Shown: positions 36,333-48,524 of the stretch, piece after piece
How the letters are laid out: each line of letters begins with the position of its first letter
Position numbering within the stretch: position 1 is the stretch's first letter
From: Gordius sp. MW1
Lineage: Eukaryota > Nematomorpha > Gordioida > Gordea > Gordiidae
Direction of reading: 5' to 3'
DNA: 64,000 bases
Assembly: GCA_964036665.1 (NCBI GenBank)
Contig: OZ038528.1
Location: 19,145,245 to 19,209,244 of the forward strand
The notes under the pieces: generated by a model
Told to the model about the DNA's origin: nothing
The model's database searches: none
Seen by the model: only the letters and a program-made list of their open reading frames with translations
Position numbers and translations under genes: made by a program

Positions 36333-38423
36333 CATAATATCAAGATGTCGTTATTTTAAAAAGTTAGCTAAGATCTTATGAGTGATTGCCATAAGGTTAG
36401 TTTTGTGAGCTATTATAATTATATTTTTAAGTATAAAACTTATATACACCTTTTTCTAATTGTAGATTTGTGGCTGAATTAAGACGACAAAAAAATTCTG
36501 GTTTTACTACTTAAATTAAATTTAGCATTAATTACCATAAGTTTAGACAATTTGCAAGTTTAAATTACATAATAATAAATCAAATTAAATGTATATAATA
36601 TGTTTCTAAGTTTTGAAAAGTGTCTTAAAGTCTTTGTATGTAATTAAACTATAATACCATTTAATTTAGTTATTAATAAAAAAACAAAGGGGGGGGATTC
36701 ATGTATTCCCTCCCCCCTTATTTATGCCACTGCCTTTACTATTAAATAATTTGAATAATGGATTTAAGTCAACCCATCTTATTGGAAAAAGGTTAAGTTT
36801 CCTCACATTAATATTTTTTTAAACAAATATAAATTTGTTTTTGTTGTAAACAATAAAATTGTATACTATACACTATATAACACCAAATTACCTAAATCAT
36901 GCTTAATATTTATTATACTAGCAATTTCAAAATAGTATGCAAAAGAAAGTTTTCTATTTTTAGAAATATAATCAAAATTAGCACATGATAAAATTTATAA
37001 GTTTAAATTATGTTTGCAAACATTTGATATATTAAATAATGAACATTATCATTTTAAGATTTCCAATACAAGATAATTGAAAATTTAAATTCAACTCTAA
37101 AAACATTGAATAATCATCTCTGTAGATTACAATGAGTTTTATAAATCTAAGCAAGAAAGGTAGTTGCCATGGGAATATTTCTAATGCAAAGCTGGACTTT
37201 GTTATAGCTGTTCTTACATGATTTTAAATGTAATTGATAGGCAATTTCCTTGTAGTTTATAACTTGAAGATATTTTCAGCTGCCCAGTCATCTTTCTACA
37301 TTAAACTGAATTTTGTAATGAGTGTAATATTTGACAATTAAGTGAGATAGCTGCATTTTAACTCCGAATTAAGTAATCAAATAATCTTAATATCAATAAT
37401 ATAGCAGCTATTGGCAATTTTATACAACATTTAAAACCAAAATAATCAAAAATCAATTCAACACTTTAAAAAATTGCAATTTTAAAAAATTCACAAATTT
37501 ATTAGGTTTTATAAATAAAATACGATAAAAATTATTAAACACAAATATATTAATTTATCAATCATATCCCATTGATTTTCTCATACGCATCAATTTAGTA
37601 CATGTTGCAATTATATCACTTAAAATATTAGGTTGATAATCTTGGAATAGCTCAGTATATCTTGGTATATCATTATTTTTATCCTTTATTTAAATTAAAT
37701 TTAATTAAAATTTAATATACTTTGGTAAGGTCATCCAGATTTTCATCCATTAAAGTATCATTCTCCAATATAGGCCCTAATTGTTTAGTAAAATCAGATG
37801 TGCCCACAGGTAAATCAGGACTAATTGTATTTTAAATAAAAAATATTTGTATTTACTCTATCATCCTGCTTTTTTCTTTTTGTATTTTTCTTAATGAGGC
37901 AGCTAAATTTGCTTTTATTCTATATTTAAAAAAATAATATAAGTTTATTTTATAAAAACTACAAAGGGTACTTCAATTTTTCTGACTTAGGTTCATGCCA
38001 CAGCTTGGCTTCGTTTTTTGTTTTTTCTCCACTATACAATTTTTTTTATTACACTAATAGATACAAAAAATACCTTGTAGTTAATTTTGGTTCATTTTTT
38101 GCCATCCATTTATTGGCTGCTTCTACCGTACCCCCTAATTCATTAAAAAACTTCATTGACATGTCTAATATCTAATCTGAATTTCATTATCATTTTATAT
38201 AGTTATACATCCTTGTTTTTTTTCATTTCCTCTTCCAAAAGCATATTATTTTCATTAATTAATTGATCCACAAAATTACGAAGCGAAGCCCTTTTTGCCT
38301 GTACTAAATAACTCATATGATATATATTCTTTATAACATACATTCTTTCTCAATTTTTTTGATATCAAAATCAATCGCTTTGATTAAGGCTTTTTTGGGC
38401 GCCATAGAGTTTAAAATGAACCA
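36333..38423. other. AT-rich intergenic DNA, no gene seen
   Basis: About 2 kb of AT-rich DNA with no ORF of note and no repeat family member that I recognise, apart from a G7/C-run stretch at 36690-36720. Confidence 0.5.
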
Positions 38424-38701
38424 GGCTATGTATTCTCGATTTTGAGTGATAAATAACAAAACGTAAAACGCATTTCTTAAACGTTCCATTCCCGAGCGCA
38501 ATCATCGCGTTCGAATTTGTGTGTTATTGTTTAAAAATAATCCTTTCAAGTCAAAATTATCTTTAAGGGACAGGGTTAAGGTTCGGGGTTAGGGTTTTAG
38601 GTCAGCGTTTTAGGTTAGGGTTAGGATTAGATGCAATGGAACGTTTAAGAAATGCGTTTTACGTTTTGTTATTTATCACTCAAAATCGAGAATACATAGC
38701 C
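38424..38701. mobile_element. Perfect 67-bp inverted repeat enclosing telomere-like cassette
   Basis: Arms 38424-38490 and 38635-38701 are exact reverse complements (starting GGCTATGTATTCTCGATTTT). Between them are 144 bp containing the telomere-like cassette. The flanks GTTTAAAATGAACC (about 38410-38423) and GTTTAAAATGTACC (about 38708-38721) differ by one base, which looks like a long target duplication of about 14 bp. No ORF. A foldback-type mobile element is the best description. Confidence 0.8.
38561..38634 (+). repeat. Telomere-like cassette, copy 3
   Basis: CTTTAAGGGACAGGGTTAAG, GGGGTTAGGG, TTTTAGGTCAGCGTTTTAGG, TTAGGGTTAGGATTAGATGC. Nearly identical to the reverse complement of 27235-27310. 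Confidence 0.85.
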
Positions 38702-38728
38702 TAGGCCGTTTAAAATGTACCGTTAATT

Positions 38729-38976
38729 ATGGCCCGTCAATTTGCCGAAACCATCTTGCTGAATTGAATGTCCCAATGTTAAAAAATGTCCCCTAATTGA
38801 AAAATGTCCATAACAAAAAAGCATATTAATCATTCAATTTCGGATTAAAGTTAAAATTTAGGTATTTTTTATTATAAAATTGATAATTATTATAAAAGGT
38901 ACTTAATTTAGGGCCTTCTTTATAATGTTCCAGGCTGAATTCAGCAAGATTTTTTTCGGCGAGTTGATAGGGCACC
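38729..38976. mobile_element. GGCCCGT...ACTCGCCGAAA MITE, family C
   Basis: Left end TGGCCCGTCAATTTGCCGAAA, right end TTCGGCGAGTTGATAGGGCACC, inverted to each other, with internal AATGTCCCC words. Same family as 55850-56033. Confidence 0.75.
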
Positions 38977-39284
38977 ACAATTAATTACAAAGACATAGCA
39001 ACTCTAGCCAACTCATAGACTAAAAATTTTAGTTTTTCTATTAATTTAAAAGCAAAAATAAATAAAAACCGATTTTGTTACTATATACAATAAAGGAAAT
39101 AGCGTTTGAACTTTGCACCGAAAAATGGGAATTCGGTCGAACTGTTGAAAATGACCACTGATGAAAAAAATGAAACACAAACAAGATACCTAATCTTTAT
39201 ATTTAAATTAAAAAATTCATATATATATTGAATATAATATAATGCAATTAATATATAATTAATAAAGTTAGGGACTCATATAGT

Positions 39285-39695
39285 AACTAGTAATATACAA
39301 TAGACTATAATTAAGCTATTAAAATCAAGCTTTTGTTGAATTACATATGTTGCTATAACTGTGTCTACTGTCTAGTACTTATATATTTAAATATAATTAG
39401 TTACATACAATAGGGTCTAATTAATTTATTAAAATAAGCTTTTGATAAATTATATGAATTGCGATAAATATGTCTAGTACTTATATACTTTAAATATAAT
39501 TAGTAATATACAATAGGGTCTAATTAATCTATTAAAATAATAGCTTTTGATAAATTATGTGAATTGCTATTAACTCTCTCTAGTACTTATATATATGTAT
39601 ACTTTAAATATAAATAGTAATATACAATTTGGTATAATTAATCTATCAAAATAATGGTTTTGATAAATTATATGAATTGCTATAACTATGTTTAG
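39285..39695 (+). repeat. ~110-bp AT-rich minisatellite, 4 copies
   Basis: Units share AGTAATATACAATAGGGTCT, TTAAAATAA-GCTTTTGATAA and GAATTGCTATAACT...CTAGTACTTATATA. Copies start near 39285, 39400, 39500 and 39610. Confidence 0.75.
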
Positions 39696-40304
39696 AAATG
39701 TTTACAAATCAATAAAAATTGCAAATTGGTAATATATTTTAACTTATATAAAAACACAATATAAATAATATTATAATTAAATTATGGCCTTAAAACTATA
39801 AATGTGTGTGCTCACTTAGATTAATATACTAAATAATATATTTTTATATAGGAATGATAAATTCACTAAGTAAACATAATAGTTAGTAAAGGCTATTAAA
39901 AAGAATACAAAAGCATGGATTTAAATTGGTTTATATGAATATTAAATATTTTTGCTAGATAACATGGGTGTATAAATTGTTGATATATGTTGTCTATGGT
40001 TTTAAATTAAAATCATGATAGATTCGGCAAGGTCAAATAAATATTTAAAATGTTAACCATAAGACTATTCATTTGCTTAGGTATAAAACTTTTTATCAAA
40101 TTTAAAACTTTTTGATGCAAGTTTGATAAAAAAATTCTAATAAATTGCAAACTAAAATATGATGTAGGTCATTATCAATAGGCCTTATTAATACTTAATA
40201 TTTGATTGCAAACCTTAATGTGATGTATGTTATATAAATAGGCATACTTTTGCTACTTTTTATATATACTCTAAATACTAGCTAAAATACTTAATAGATA
40301 ATAC

Positions 40305-40404
40305 CATGGGCCAATGACAAAAAAAATTTCAATACAAAAACCCTTAGAAATTAAAAAAAAATTATGTTTCCCCCCCCCCAATCCAAAACCTGGCTATGCT
40401 CATG
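40305..40404. mobile_element. hAT-type MITE, family A, short
   Basis: 100 bp from CATGGGCCAATGAC to CCTGGCTATGCTCATG with the perfect 8-bp duplication GATAATAC (40297-40304 and 40405-40412). A C10 run precedes the right end. Confidence 0.85.
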
Positions 40405-41488
40405 GATAATACAAAATAAGGGCTGAGACAAAGAAAATACTCAATTTGTGTGACCAATGTTTGTAAAAAATTATAAAAACATCAACAAGGCTGTAAGATT
40501 AAATATTAATTAATAAATTTAGAAAGACTATTTTATTTTTTTCCATATTCTTATATAAGTTATTGTCGTATATAAATATTAGGAAATATTTTTGTTGATT
40601 TTATATTGACATTCGCTGTTATGTTTTCTGTATCTAAAACATATTAATGATATTTCAACATATGTTACCATTTATAATAGTGTTCATCACATCCCACACA
40701 TTTTCTTCAGCAACCTTTAGGGCCCTAATTAAATCTAGATTTAAAATTATTTATTTGCCTATACAAAACTTGCTCTGTTGAGTCCTTCTATATTTATGAA
40801 TAAGTTTTTGTGGCATTAGTACATTGTTGAGATTTAAAAGAAAGGACTAAAATAATAGGTCATAAAAGACAAATAAACCTGTATATTTGCCAACTGAAAC
40901 ATGGGTTTCTTCTGAAAACAAAAATAAACGATGATTATTTACTTGATGTTAAGTCTAAATTTGGCACAATAGGATCTTGTTCTTTTGTGTCAGTGGTAGA
41001 CTTAAGGATGCCTATAAGTTTGCGGTTTAGTTTACTTGATGAATTTATCATTCATAAGAAACTATTCTATATTAATATAAAATATTTACTATATCAATCT
41101 AGTTTAAGTATAATATATTAATATTGTATATTAAATAAGTTAAAATATAATACTAATTTGCTAAAGGATGATATGAGTGGTTAATAAGTTTCGATTTTAT
41201 GACACATATTGAATCAAATTTTGCGAAAGTGCCAAATGATTTTATTGGTTTTGATCACTTGTATTTTTCATCACTTGTACAGAAGCGAAAAATGGCGGTT
41301 TTATAGTTGCCACTAAGCCTCTGGATTCGAATCGAATATTTTTGGTATTCGCGGATTCAAATATTTTATTTATAAAAAATATATGATTCGAAATTCGTCG
41401 AATATTAATACTAGTATTCAAATTCAATTTGAAAAAGTTTAGATTCGATTTCGATTCGAATATTTTTCAAGTCTCTTTAATTACTAAT

Positions 41489-41696
41489 TGTTGAGTCTTA
41501 AATTATATATTGTTGAATTTCCACTTACAAAAACACGAAACAGACTGAATAACTCATAAAGATTTTGTATATATAGGGTAAGGTCGCGTGATGGTGGGGT
41601 GATACGTGATAGTGGGGTGACACGCGTGATGGTGGGGTGATACGCGTGATGGGGATTAGAATTTGAATACTACCGCGCATGGTGCAGTCTATAACA
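41489..41696 (-). repeat. 3' LTR of the gypsy element
   Basis: 208 bp, with three to four copies of a GTGATACGCGTGATGGTGGG-type minisatellite. A purine-rich AAGGGGTAGGAGA on the - strand abuts it (41697-41709), as expected for the polypurine tract. Confidence 0.9.
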
Positions 41697-42079
41697 TCTC
41701 CTACCCCTTAAGTTATTCCATATCTTTCTATAGGTTTTCGGATTCGTGTAGATCGCCGGACCGTTATTTTGAGTGAGGGTATAGGTGAATGAGGGGAGTC
41801 CATAAGATGGGGTAGGAGTGAGAGCGGGGGTGTGATGGAAACTGGCATATATCGCTAGCTTCATCATGTGGTAGATTAGGCTGTTGCGTAATGGTGGCGT
41901 CAAGTAAATCACTGGGTTCATTTTGTGGCAGATCACCCGGTATTGCGTGTGAAATGTCAGCAAATCGATAGCGTTATCTAAAGATTTTCTAATATGATCA
42001 CCATGTCTCTTCCATAATGCCCCATTATCCATTTCTACCATGTACGATACTGGGCCTAAGATTTATACTATTTTTCCCT

Positions 42080-43118
42080 TTACCCATAATTTATCATTAG
42101 TTCTAACCATACTTTATCTCCAATTATAAAATTCCGTTTGATGGGTGCCAATTCGTCTTTGTGAAGACCAGATACATGTGGTTTGAGTAAATTTAATGGA
42201 CCGATTGGTTGTATTTTGATTAATAAATTGGCTGGAGTTAATCCAGTTGTTGGGTGAATGGTATTCCTATAAGAAAACAAAAAGTTATATAATTTATCGT
42301 TTTTAAAATTCTTAGTTTTGTTCAAAAACTCCTTAAAAACGTTCAGCTTCTCCGTTGGATCGAGGATGATACGGGCTGGAATATGCGTTACGAATACTAT
42401 TTGTTTTGCAGTATGTTTTAAACTCGGCGCTTGTGAATTGAGGCTCATTGTCTGTAGCCAGGGTGCCAGGTACTCCGAACCTTGAGAAAATTTCGAGAGC
42501 GTTAATAACGCTTGACGTTGTTATCGATGTCATAGGGATCACCTCGAGCCATTTACTGTAGGCGTCAATTACAATTAGATAATAATACCCATTAATTGGT
42601 CCACAAAAATCTGCATGTAACCTAGACCATGGTTTTCCAGAGTTTTCTCATTTTTGCGTTGCCAATCCGGTTGTACCCGTGAACCATTGTTGACAATCCG
42701 TACAGTTTTGAACATAACCTTCATTATCTTTATCAATACGGGGATACCAGAGATGTTGACGAGCCAAAATTTTTGAGCGACTCATGCCTGGGTGTCCTAA
42801 GTGGATTAGTTTCAAAATGGTTTGCCTTAATCCTCAAGGAATAATAACTCGGTATCCCCAAAATATGCAGCCTTTTAAGGTGGTGAGTTCTCTCTGCCGT
42901 TTTTGGTAAATTACTAGGTCTGGAGTAACTTTCTTCGGCCAGCCATGGAGTACATAGTTATAGACTTGTCCCAGGATAGGATCTTTACGAGTATGACGCT
43001 CTAAGTCGGCGGATGTAATGGGGAAACGTTGGAATGGTTCTTCATAAATGGTGTGCATATCATCTTCTTCTCCTTGTTCTAGCGTTTCTTCAGATTGTAT
43101 CGGAAGTCTGGATAACAT
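42080..43118 (-). pseudogene. gypsy integrase region
   Basis: In several frames on the - strand: an HxxxH..CxxC-type zinc-binding segment (SRSKILARQHLWYPRI, QNCTDCQQWFTG) near 42790-42660, and a core with DFCGPI, VIDAYSKWLEVIPM, ATDNEPQFTSAEFKTYC and SPYHPRSNGEAERF, giving a D-D-E pattern. A stop and frame changes near 42650 and 42440 break it. Confidence 0.88.
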
Positions 43119-43250
43119 ATCAGCTTGTGTATTTACCTTGCCAATTTTGTATTTTATGGTATAATTGATAAGGTGTTATTAACAAGGTCCATTTCTGAAG
43201 TCTCGCTGAAACGCCTTGTGATACATTTTTATTCGGGTTGAATATTGATA

Positions 43251-44351
43251 TTAATGGTTTGTGATCTGTAAGTAATGTAAAATGGAGGCCATATAAATAT
43301 TCCTTAAATTTATTAAAAGCATAATGGCTAAAGCTTCTTTTTTAATCTGGCTATAATTTCTTTCAGCAGCGTTAAGGGTACGGGACGCAAAAGCAATAGG
43401 GTGCTGATAACCTTTAACTTCGTGGGAAAGTACTGCGCCGAGTCCCTCAGATGAAGCATCCATCGAGAGTATTAACGGTAACTCAGGGCCAAATTGTTTT
43501 AATATCGGGGCCTTTATAATGGCTTTTTTAATGTTATCGAATGCATTTGTACTGTCTATGGACCAATTCCAAGATACCGTTTTTTTAGCAGTTTATAAAG
43601 AGGTTCTGCTAAAGAAGAGAAATTTTTTTGAATTTTGCGTAGTATGTTGCCATGCTTAAAAAGGATTGTAATAGTCTTATTTTAGTTGGGGCTGGTGCTG
43701 CTAAAATTGCTTTAGTATTCTTGTCAGTGGTAAAAATTCCGCCTTTACTAATGGTATGTCCTAAATATTCCACTTTTTTCCACAAATTTACACATTCCTA
43801 ATTTTAGTTTTAGGCCTGTTTTTTCCAATTCCTTAAAAACTTTTTCCAACTTTTGATTATGGTCCTCTACTGTCTTAGCTTAATAATGTCATCTAGGTTA
43901 ACTACTATTCCCTTATTATTTCTAAATAATGAATCCATAAATCTTTGAAAAATAGCTGGAGCCGAGGCTATGCCAAAAGGTAGCTTAGTATATTTAAAAA
44001 GGCCCCTATGTGTATTAATTGCTAATAGGTTTTGAGAATTTGCGCTAACCTGTATTTTAAAGTAGGTGTCCTTAAGGTCCAAGACGTAGAAATATTTAAA
44101 CCCGCCTAGTTGTGCAAATATATCTTGAATACGTGGCAAAGGATATTTTTTAATTAAAAGGTGCTTGTTTAAATCACGGAAATCGCAATACGGACGTGGC
44201 CATTATTTTTAATCACTGTTACAATAGGTGCAGCGTGTTCAGCATATTTTATTGGTTTTAAAACACCTTCTTTAACTAACCTATCTAATTCTTCGTCAAT
44301 TTTAGGTTTTAACATATAGGGGATGGGTCTAGGAAGGAAAAACGTGGACAT
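43251..44351 (-). pseudogene. gypsy reverse transcriptase and RNase H region
   Basis: RT blocks: LDRLVKEGVLKPIKYAEHAA, LGGFKYFYVLDLKDTYFKIQ, TKLPFGIASAPAIFQRFMD and VVNLDDI. In the last, the usual Tyr of YxDD is replaced by Asn. RNase H: MDASSEGLGAVLSHEV and IAFASRTLNAAERNYSQ. Frameshifts near 44160 and 43860 and in the 43470-43860 stretch disrupt the frame. Confidence 0.9.
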
Positions 44352-44354
44352 AAC

Positions 44355-45525
44355 TCATCTTTTAATTTTTGCTTCATAACCGATTACCCCTCCCAATCTA
44401 TTTTCAAACAAAACCGGATATTTTATAATAATATTATTTGTTACAACATCATCGTCAGTATGATTAATCTCGTGTCGTTGGAAAGGTTTATTACGCTTCC
44501 AATCTCCAGCTAGCTGCCGTAATATATGGGGAAAAATTCTCAACCAATCTCTTCCCAAAATGTTTTGACCATTCCCATCAACGACGTAAAGCAAGAGTTG
44601 GTGGGCTGCATCCTCTTTTTGCACGATGACTTTTGCCGATCCTTTTAGCGGTATAGTTGAACCATCGTAACCCTTTAGCACGGTACAACACGGTTGAGTT
44701 GTCAGGTGGGCTCCATTGATAGAATTAAATAAGGTTACTGCTGAACCTTTGTCGATTTCAAAATTTAAGATATGGTCATTTACCTTTAACGCATAGCATG
44801 GCCGGAACGTGTCTCTTAAATGGAAATAGTTCAATGATGAAACCTGTTTGAAACGGCATATCTTTCCGATATGGCCTTGGGTATGACACTTGTAACATGT
44901 TGCAAAACGAAATTTACAGTTGGATCGAAAGTGGTTACCCCCACATGCGAAACATTTCATATTTGGTACTGGGTGTTTGTTTGTCACTGTATGAATGAGT
45001 TCTAAATGTTGGGTTAACATATGGCTTTGGAGCCTCGCCCGTTCCATTGATCTCGCAATATCTAACGCCCCTTGCCAGGTCAGGTTATCTATAATCAATA
45101 GTCGCTCCACAATCTTATTATTTTGTAAGCCAGGAACGAACCGATCCCTTGGTTCGCCTCGAGAGATGCACCAAAATTGCAATTGATGGAAATACCTTTC
45201 AGTTTTGCAGCATATGAATCAATATTTTCCCCTCCAATTGTAGGCATTTGTGGAATTTATATCTATGGACAATAGCACTCAGCGTGGGGGAGAAAAAACT
45301 TTTCAAGGTGGAAACTATTTCTTCGAATATTTTTTGTAACGGATCTGATGGTGAGAGATGATTAATCAGCAATTCGTAATTCTCCGACCCACATACCGTA
45401 AGGAAAAGAGATTTCTTATCGCCATCTACTACTAGATGGTAATGATTAAATTGCGAAATGTACAGGTCAATATTATCGGAAGGAACATATGGGTGGAAGG
45501 TAAGCGAAGAAGTCGACCGCGCCAT
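44355..45525 (-). pseudogene. gypsy gag, zinc knuckles and protease
   Basis: The gag ATG is at 45525, directly next to the 5' LTR. Frames 45525-45199 and 45182-44355 are related by a frame change. Two CCHC knuckles: CFACGGNHFRSNC and CYKCHTQGHIGKIC. Then an aspartic protease-like FEIDKGSAVTLF, in which the usual DTG/DSG reads DKG. The knuckle spacing recalls Mag-like gypsy elements. Confidence 0.85.
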
Positions 45526-45754
45526 TGTTGAGTCTTAAATAATATATTGTTGAATCTCCAATCACAAAAACACGAAACAGACTGAACAACTCAAAAAGAT
45601 TTTGTATATTAAGGGTAAGGTCGCGTGATGGTGGGGTGATATGCGTGATGATGGGGTGATACGCGTGATAGGGGGTGATACGCGTGATGGTGGGGTGATA
45701 CGCGTGATGGTGATTAGAATTTGAATACTACCGCGCATGGTGCAGTCTATAACA
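45526..45754 (-). repeat. 5' LTR of the gypsy element
   Basis: 229 bp. On the - strand the LTR ends CTCAACA and is followed after one base (A) by TGGCGCGGTCGACTTC, a candidate tRNA primer-binding site that overlaps the gag start codon. Confidence 0.88.
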
Positions 45755-46019
45755 CTAATTATTGCATTAATTTATTAATACGTTATTAATACATTTCAAA
45801 AATCCATTCATATAAATACAAACATTGAATATAAGAATATTAAAGGGGAAAAGAATAAAATATCGTTATATCTGAAACAATGAAGAATTGTTTCTTAGTC
45901 AATTTTGTTTATTATTTTTTTTTTAAATATTTAAGGATTTATTAAGTTATTGGTATCACATGGGTAAAATACATTGGTAAATAAAATACTAAAAAGAAAA
46001 CGCGTTAAAATCTAATTGG

Positions 46020-46235
46020 ATGGCATTTATCCGTGTATGGAAATCGTGTTAGATTTGACCATTTCCATATGATGTAGAAGAATTCCTTAGGTTGTAAAGA
46101 GAATTCGTCATAGCTTTCCAGATTAGTTTGAGGAAAGCGAGAGCCTCTGAACCTAGGTTTCCAATAGTAGTAGCCACCACGGGGATGAAAACTGTATTGG
46201 TGAGAGTGGAATATTTTTCGGGTTTTTTCCTCTCT
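46020..46235 (-). pseudogene. Retroelement C-terminal fragment (PVVATTxG type)
   Basis: - strand translation gives RKKPEKYSTLTNTVFIPVV, then ATTIGNLGSEALAFLKLIW. The pattern KY..L.....FIPVV..T.G..G.EAL.FLK is the kind of tail found after RT domains in animal non-LTR elements. A second fragment of the same type is at 53840-54005. No RT core is attached. Low certainty on the family. Confidence 0.4.
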
Positions 46236-46239
46236 GTGT

Positions 46240-48524
46240 TGATTATAAGGTCAGGGGAAGAGTTTGTTTATTATATAAAAAGAACTTTCACAATGATTGC
46301 ACGTAGCATAATTTAATGATATGCAAAATGATCCCAAACCATTATCTTATATTTCTTCTTTAGTATCAAAATCCTAAATTTAACATAGTCTTTAATAAAA
46401 AATTTCGTCTAGATGGTATTAATTAGAGTTTACTTATTATTAGTTTGCGGTGCTTGTACTAGGGGTTATTATCTTGTTCTATTATAAATCTTTAATGATA
46501 TATATATAAATAAGATCTCGGCATATATTGTTCATTGTTTAATAATTTATGTTAAGTGTAATGACGATGGGCTATAATGGCCCGAGATATTGGGGTCCAT
46601 TTCCCTCTACCTATTTTATCAATCCACCCCAACGATATATAAAGGATCGATAACCATATTGAATTTTTATATAATCGCGAAAGATAATTTGAAACATTAA
46701 CCCTTCCTGATGGAAAGCTTGTATTTAAATCAGGCAAAAAATGAAGATCTTAGGATTGATGATGGATTAGAAGGCAATCCAATTGCTTGCCTATCATCTC
46801 TTGATTCAGGCTAGACCTTCTCTATGGCTTATATGATATCCAACATTTTCTATTTTCTGTGATAATTTTGATATTTATTAACCAAGCTATCACAAGATGA
46901 CCTTTAAATTTTTTTGGATACTTAGAGCCTGAGTTGAATTAAAAGATTTTAATTGGTACAAATATTGTTTCATCTTCGGTTTAACATATCACCAATCAGG
47001 AATTAGGATCATTTATTAACAATTATTGGTTAAATTGATAGTTAACATTTTTAGCAAAATTGTACTCTATAATATATTAACGTTGGGCAAAAATTTGTTA
47101 AGGTTGTTATTTTTAAATTGATTCTTTAGTATTATCATACTTGCGATATTTAGCTGAATGCCGTGTATCCAGTAATACTGTAACTTCAAATGAAATACAT
47201 TTGCATTTAAAATAAAATAAAGCATATATGAGCTCGCTTTTGGTTGTCCTGTCGTACTCTCCGTTTGTCTTGTAAAGTCCAACTTTTGTTTTTTAATTGT
47301 TTTAAATCTTAGATGGCGCTAATTTATATTTTTCCAAAACGTGTTACTTTCCAAAATAATTGGATACCTATTATCATGGGCGTGGCCAACATTTGAGAGG
47401 GGGGGGGGGCAATAATGATTTAGAGAGGGGCAAAATGATGATTCTTTAAAATTTTTAACATAATTTTATTAGATTTTAAGATTGTATTTAATTTAGAGGG
47501 GGGCAGCTGCCCCGCCTGTCTCCCCCTGGCTACGCCCACTTCATTTTCTATGTTATAAGAAAATATAATTTACCAATTTGTGATCTTTGTTTAAACAAAA
47601 TTTTTTTTTATTACGTTATCTTTTTAATAAGTGGCATAAGATACGAATTAAAAATTAATAAAAACGATGGCCCGTATCCTAAATTCAAATTCTTTTTAAA
47701 AAATCCCACTAATTTAAAAATATTTAAATGAATCGTTTATATTACTTCAAATTTAACATTTTAGACTTTTTACAAAAAATAAAAAATAATTTTAGTTATA
47801 TTGAAGCTACCATTCTATTTATTAAAACAAATATAAAAGAAATAGGACGGTATACCTAGTCAAGGCATCTTAGGAAGATTACATGAATTTATATTTAAAA
47901 TTTGCATACCAAACATGGTTATATTGCTATCGTTTGTCCGAAAAGTGAGAGTTTGAATTGACTGCCGAATGGCTGATAAAATTTCAGCAAGTATAGAAAG
48001 CGCCATTTTGAGGAATTCTCCACTTATTTTTTTTTCAAATTATAAATTAAGCTATTAGTCTGATTTTCCTAAATATTATATCGTGGAGAAGTATAAATAT
48101 ATCTGCTGTTGAGTTTCCCTTCAAGATGGCAGCTATTAAGGTGTCTGAATGATATTCATAGTAAAAATCAGCTGTTGGACAGTCTATGGTTTTATTAGTC
48201 TATGGTTACAATACATTAACATTAAAGGCATTATTTAATTTTACTAAACCTATATTTTACAAAGTAGATAGAATGTTGAAAAATATTAGTATTTTTAGAC
48301 GAAGTAAAATGCCTTTTTATTTCTTTCCTTCCGCTTTCGACCCAATCGCGAGTTTCAAACGGGTTAGAATTTGAAAGTATAGATAGCTCAACACAGCCAA
48401 AATCAACGTCTACCTTTTGGCCTTCTAGAAACTAGACTTTTTAACTTTAATAAAGTTATCGAATTAGCACATAGAACATTACATTCTATTATTAAATTTA
48501 TTCATACACTTTTAAATATATAAA
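46240..48524. other. AT-rich intergenic DNA with one MITE
   Basis: Apart from the family-A MITE at 47375-47538 and a reversed copy of the GACAACCAAAAGCGAGC repeat at 47220-47285, I see no gene. Confidence 0.5.
47375..47538. mobile_element. hAT-type MITE, family A
   Basis: 164 bp from CATGGGCGTGGCCAAC with a G11 run to CCCCTGGCTACGCCCA. A target duplication is not recognisable; the last bases of the right end have changed. Confidence 0.8.

Larger units (their letters stand above)
41489..45754 (-). mobile_element. Ty3/gypsy LTR retrotransposon, decayed
   Basis: LTRs at 41489-41696 (3') and 45526-45754 (5') begin TGTTGAGTCTTAAAT and end GTGCAGTCTATAACA in + orientation, with the perfect 5-bp duplication CTAAT on both sides. 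Domain order on the - strand is gag, zinc knuckles, protease, RT, RNase H, integrase, which is Ty3/gypsy order. Several frames are interrupted. The LTRs differ in the copy number of a GTGATACGCGTGATGGTGGG repeat and by point changes, so the insertion is not recent. Confidence 0.93.

Noticed and set aside
41242-41480. ATTCGAAT-rich stretch as a hAT element
   Set aside because: Inverted TTCGAATCGAATATTTTT words are present, but neither clean ends nor a target duplication could be found.
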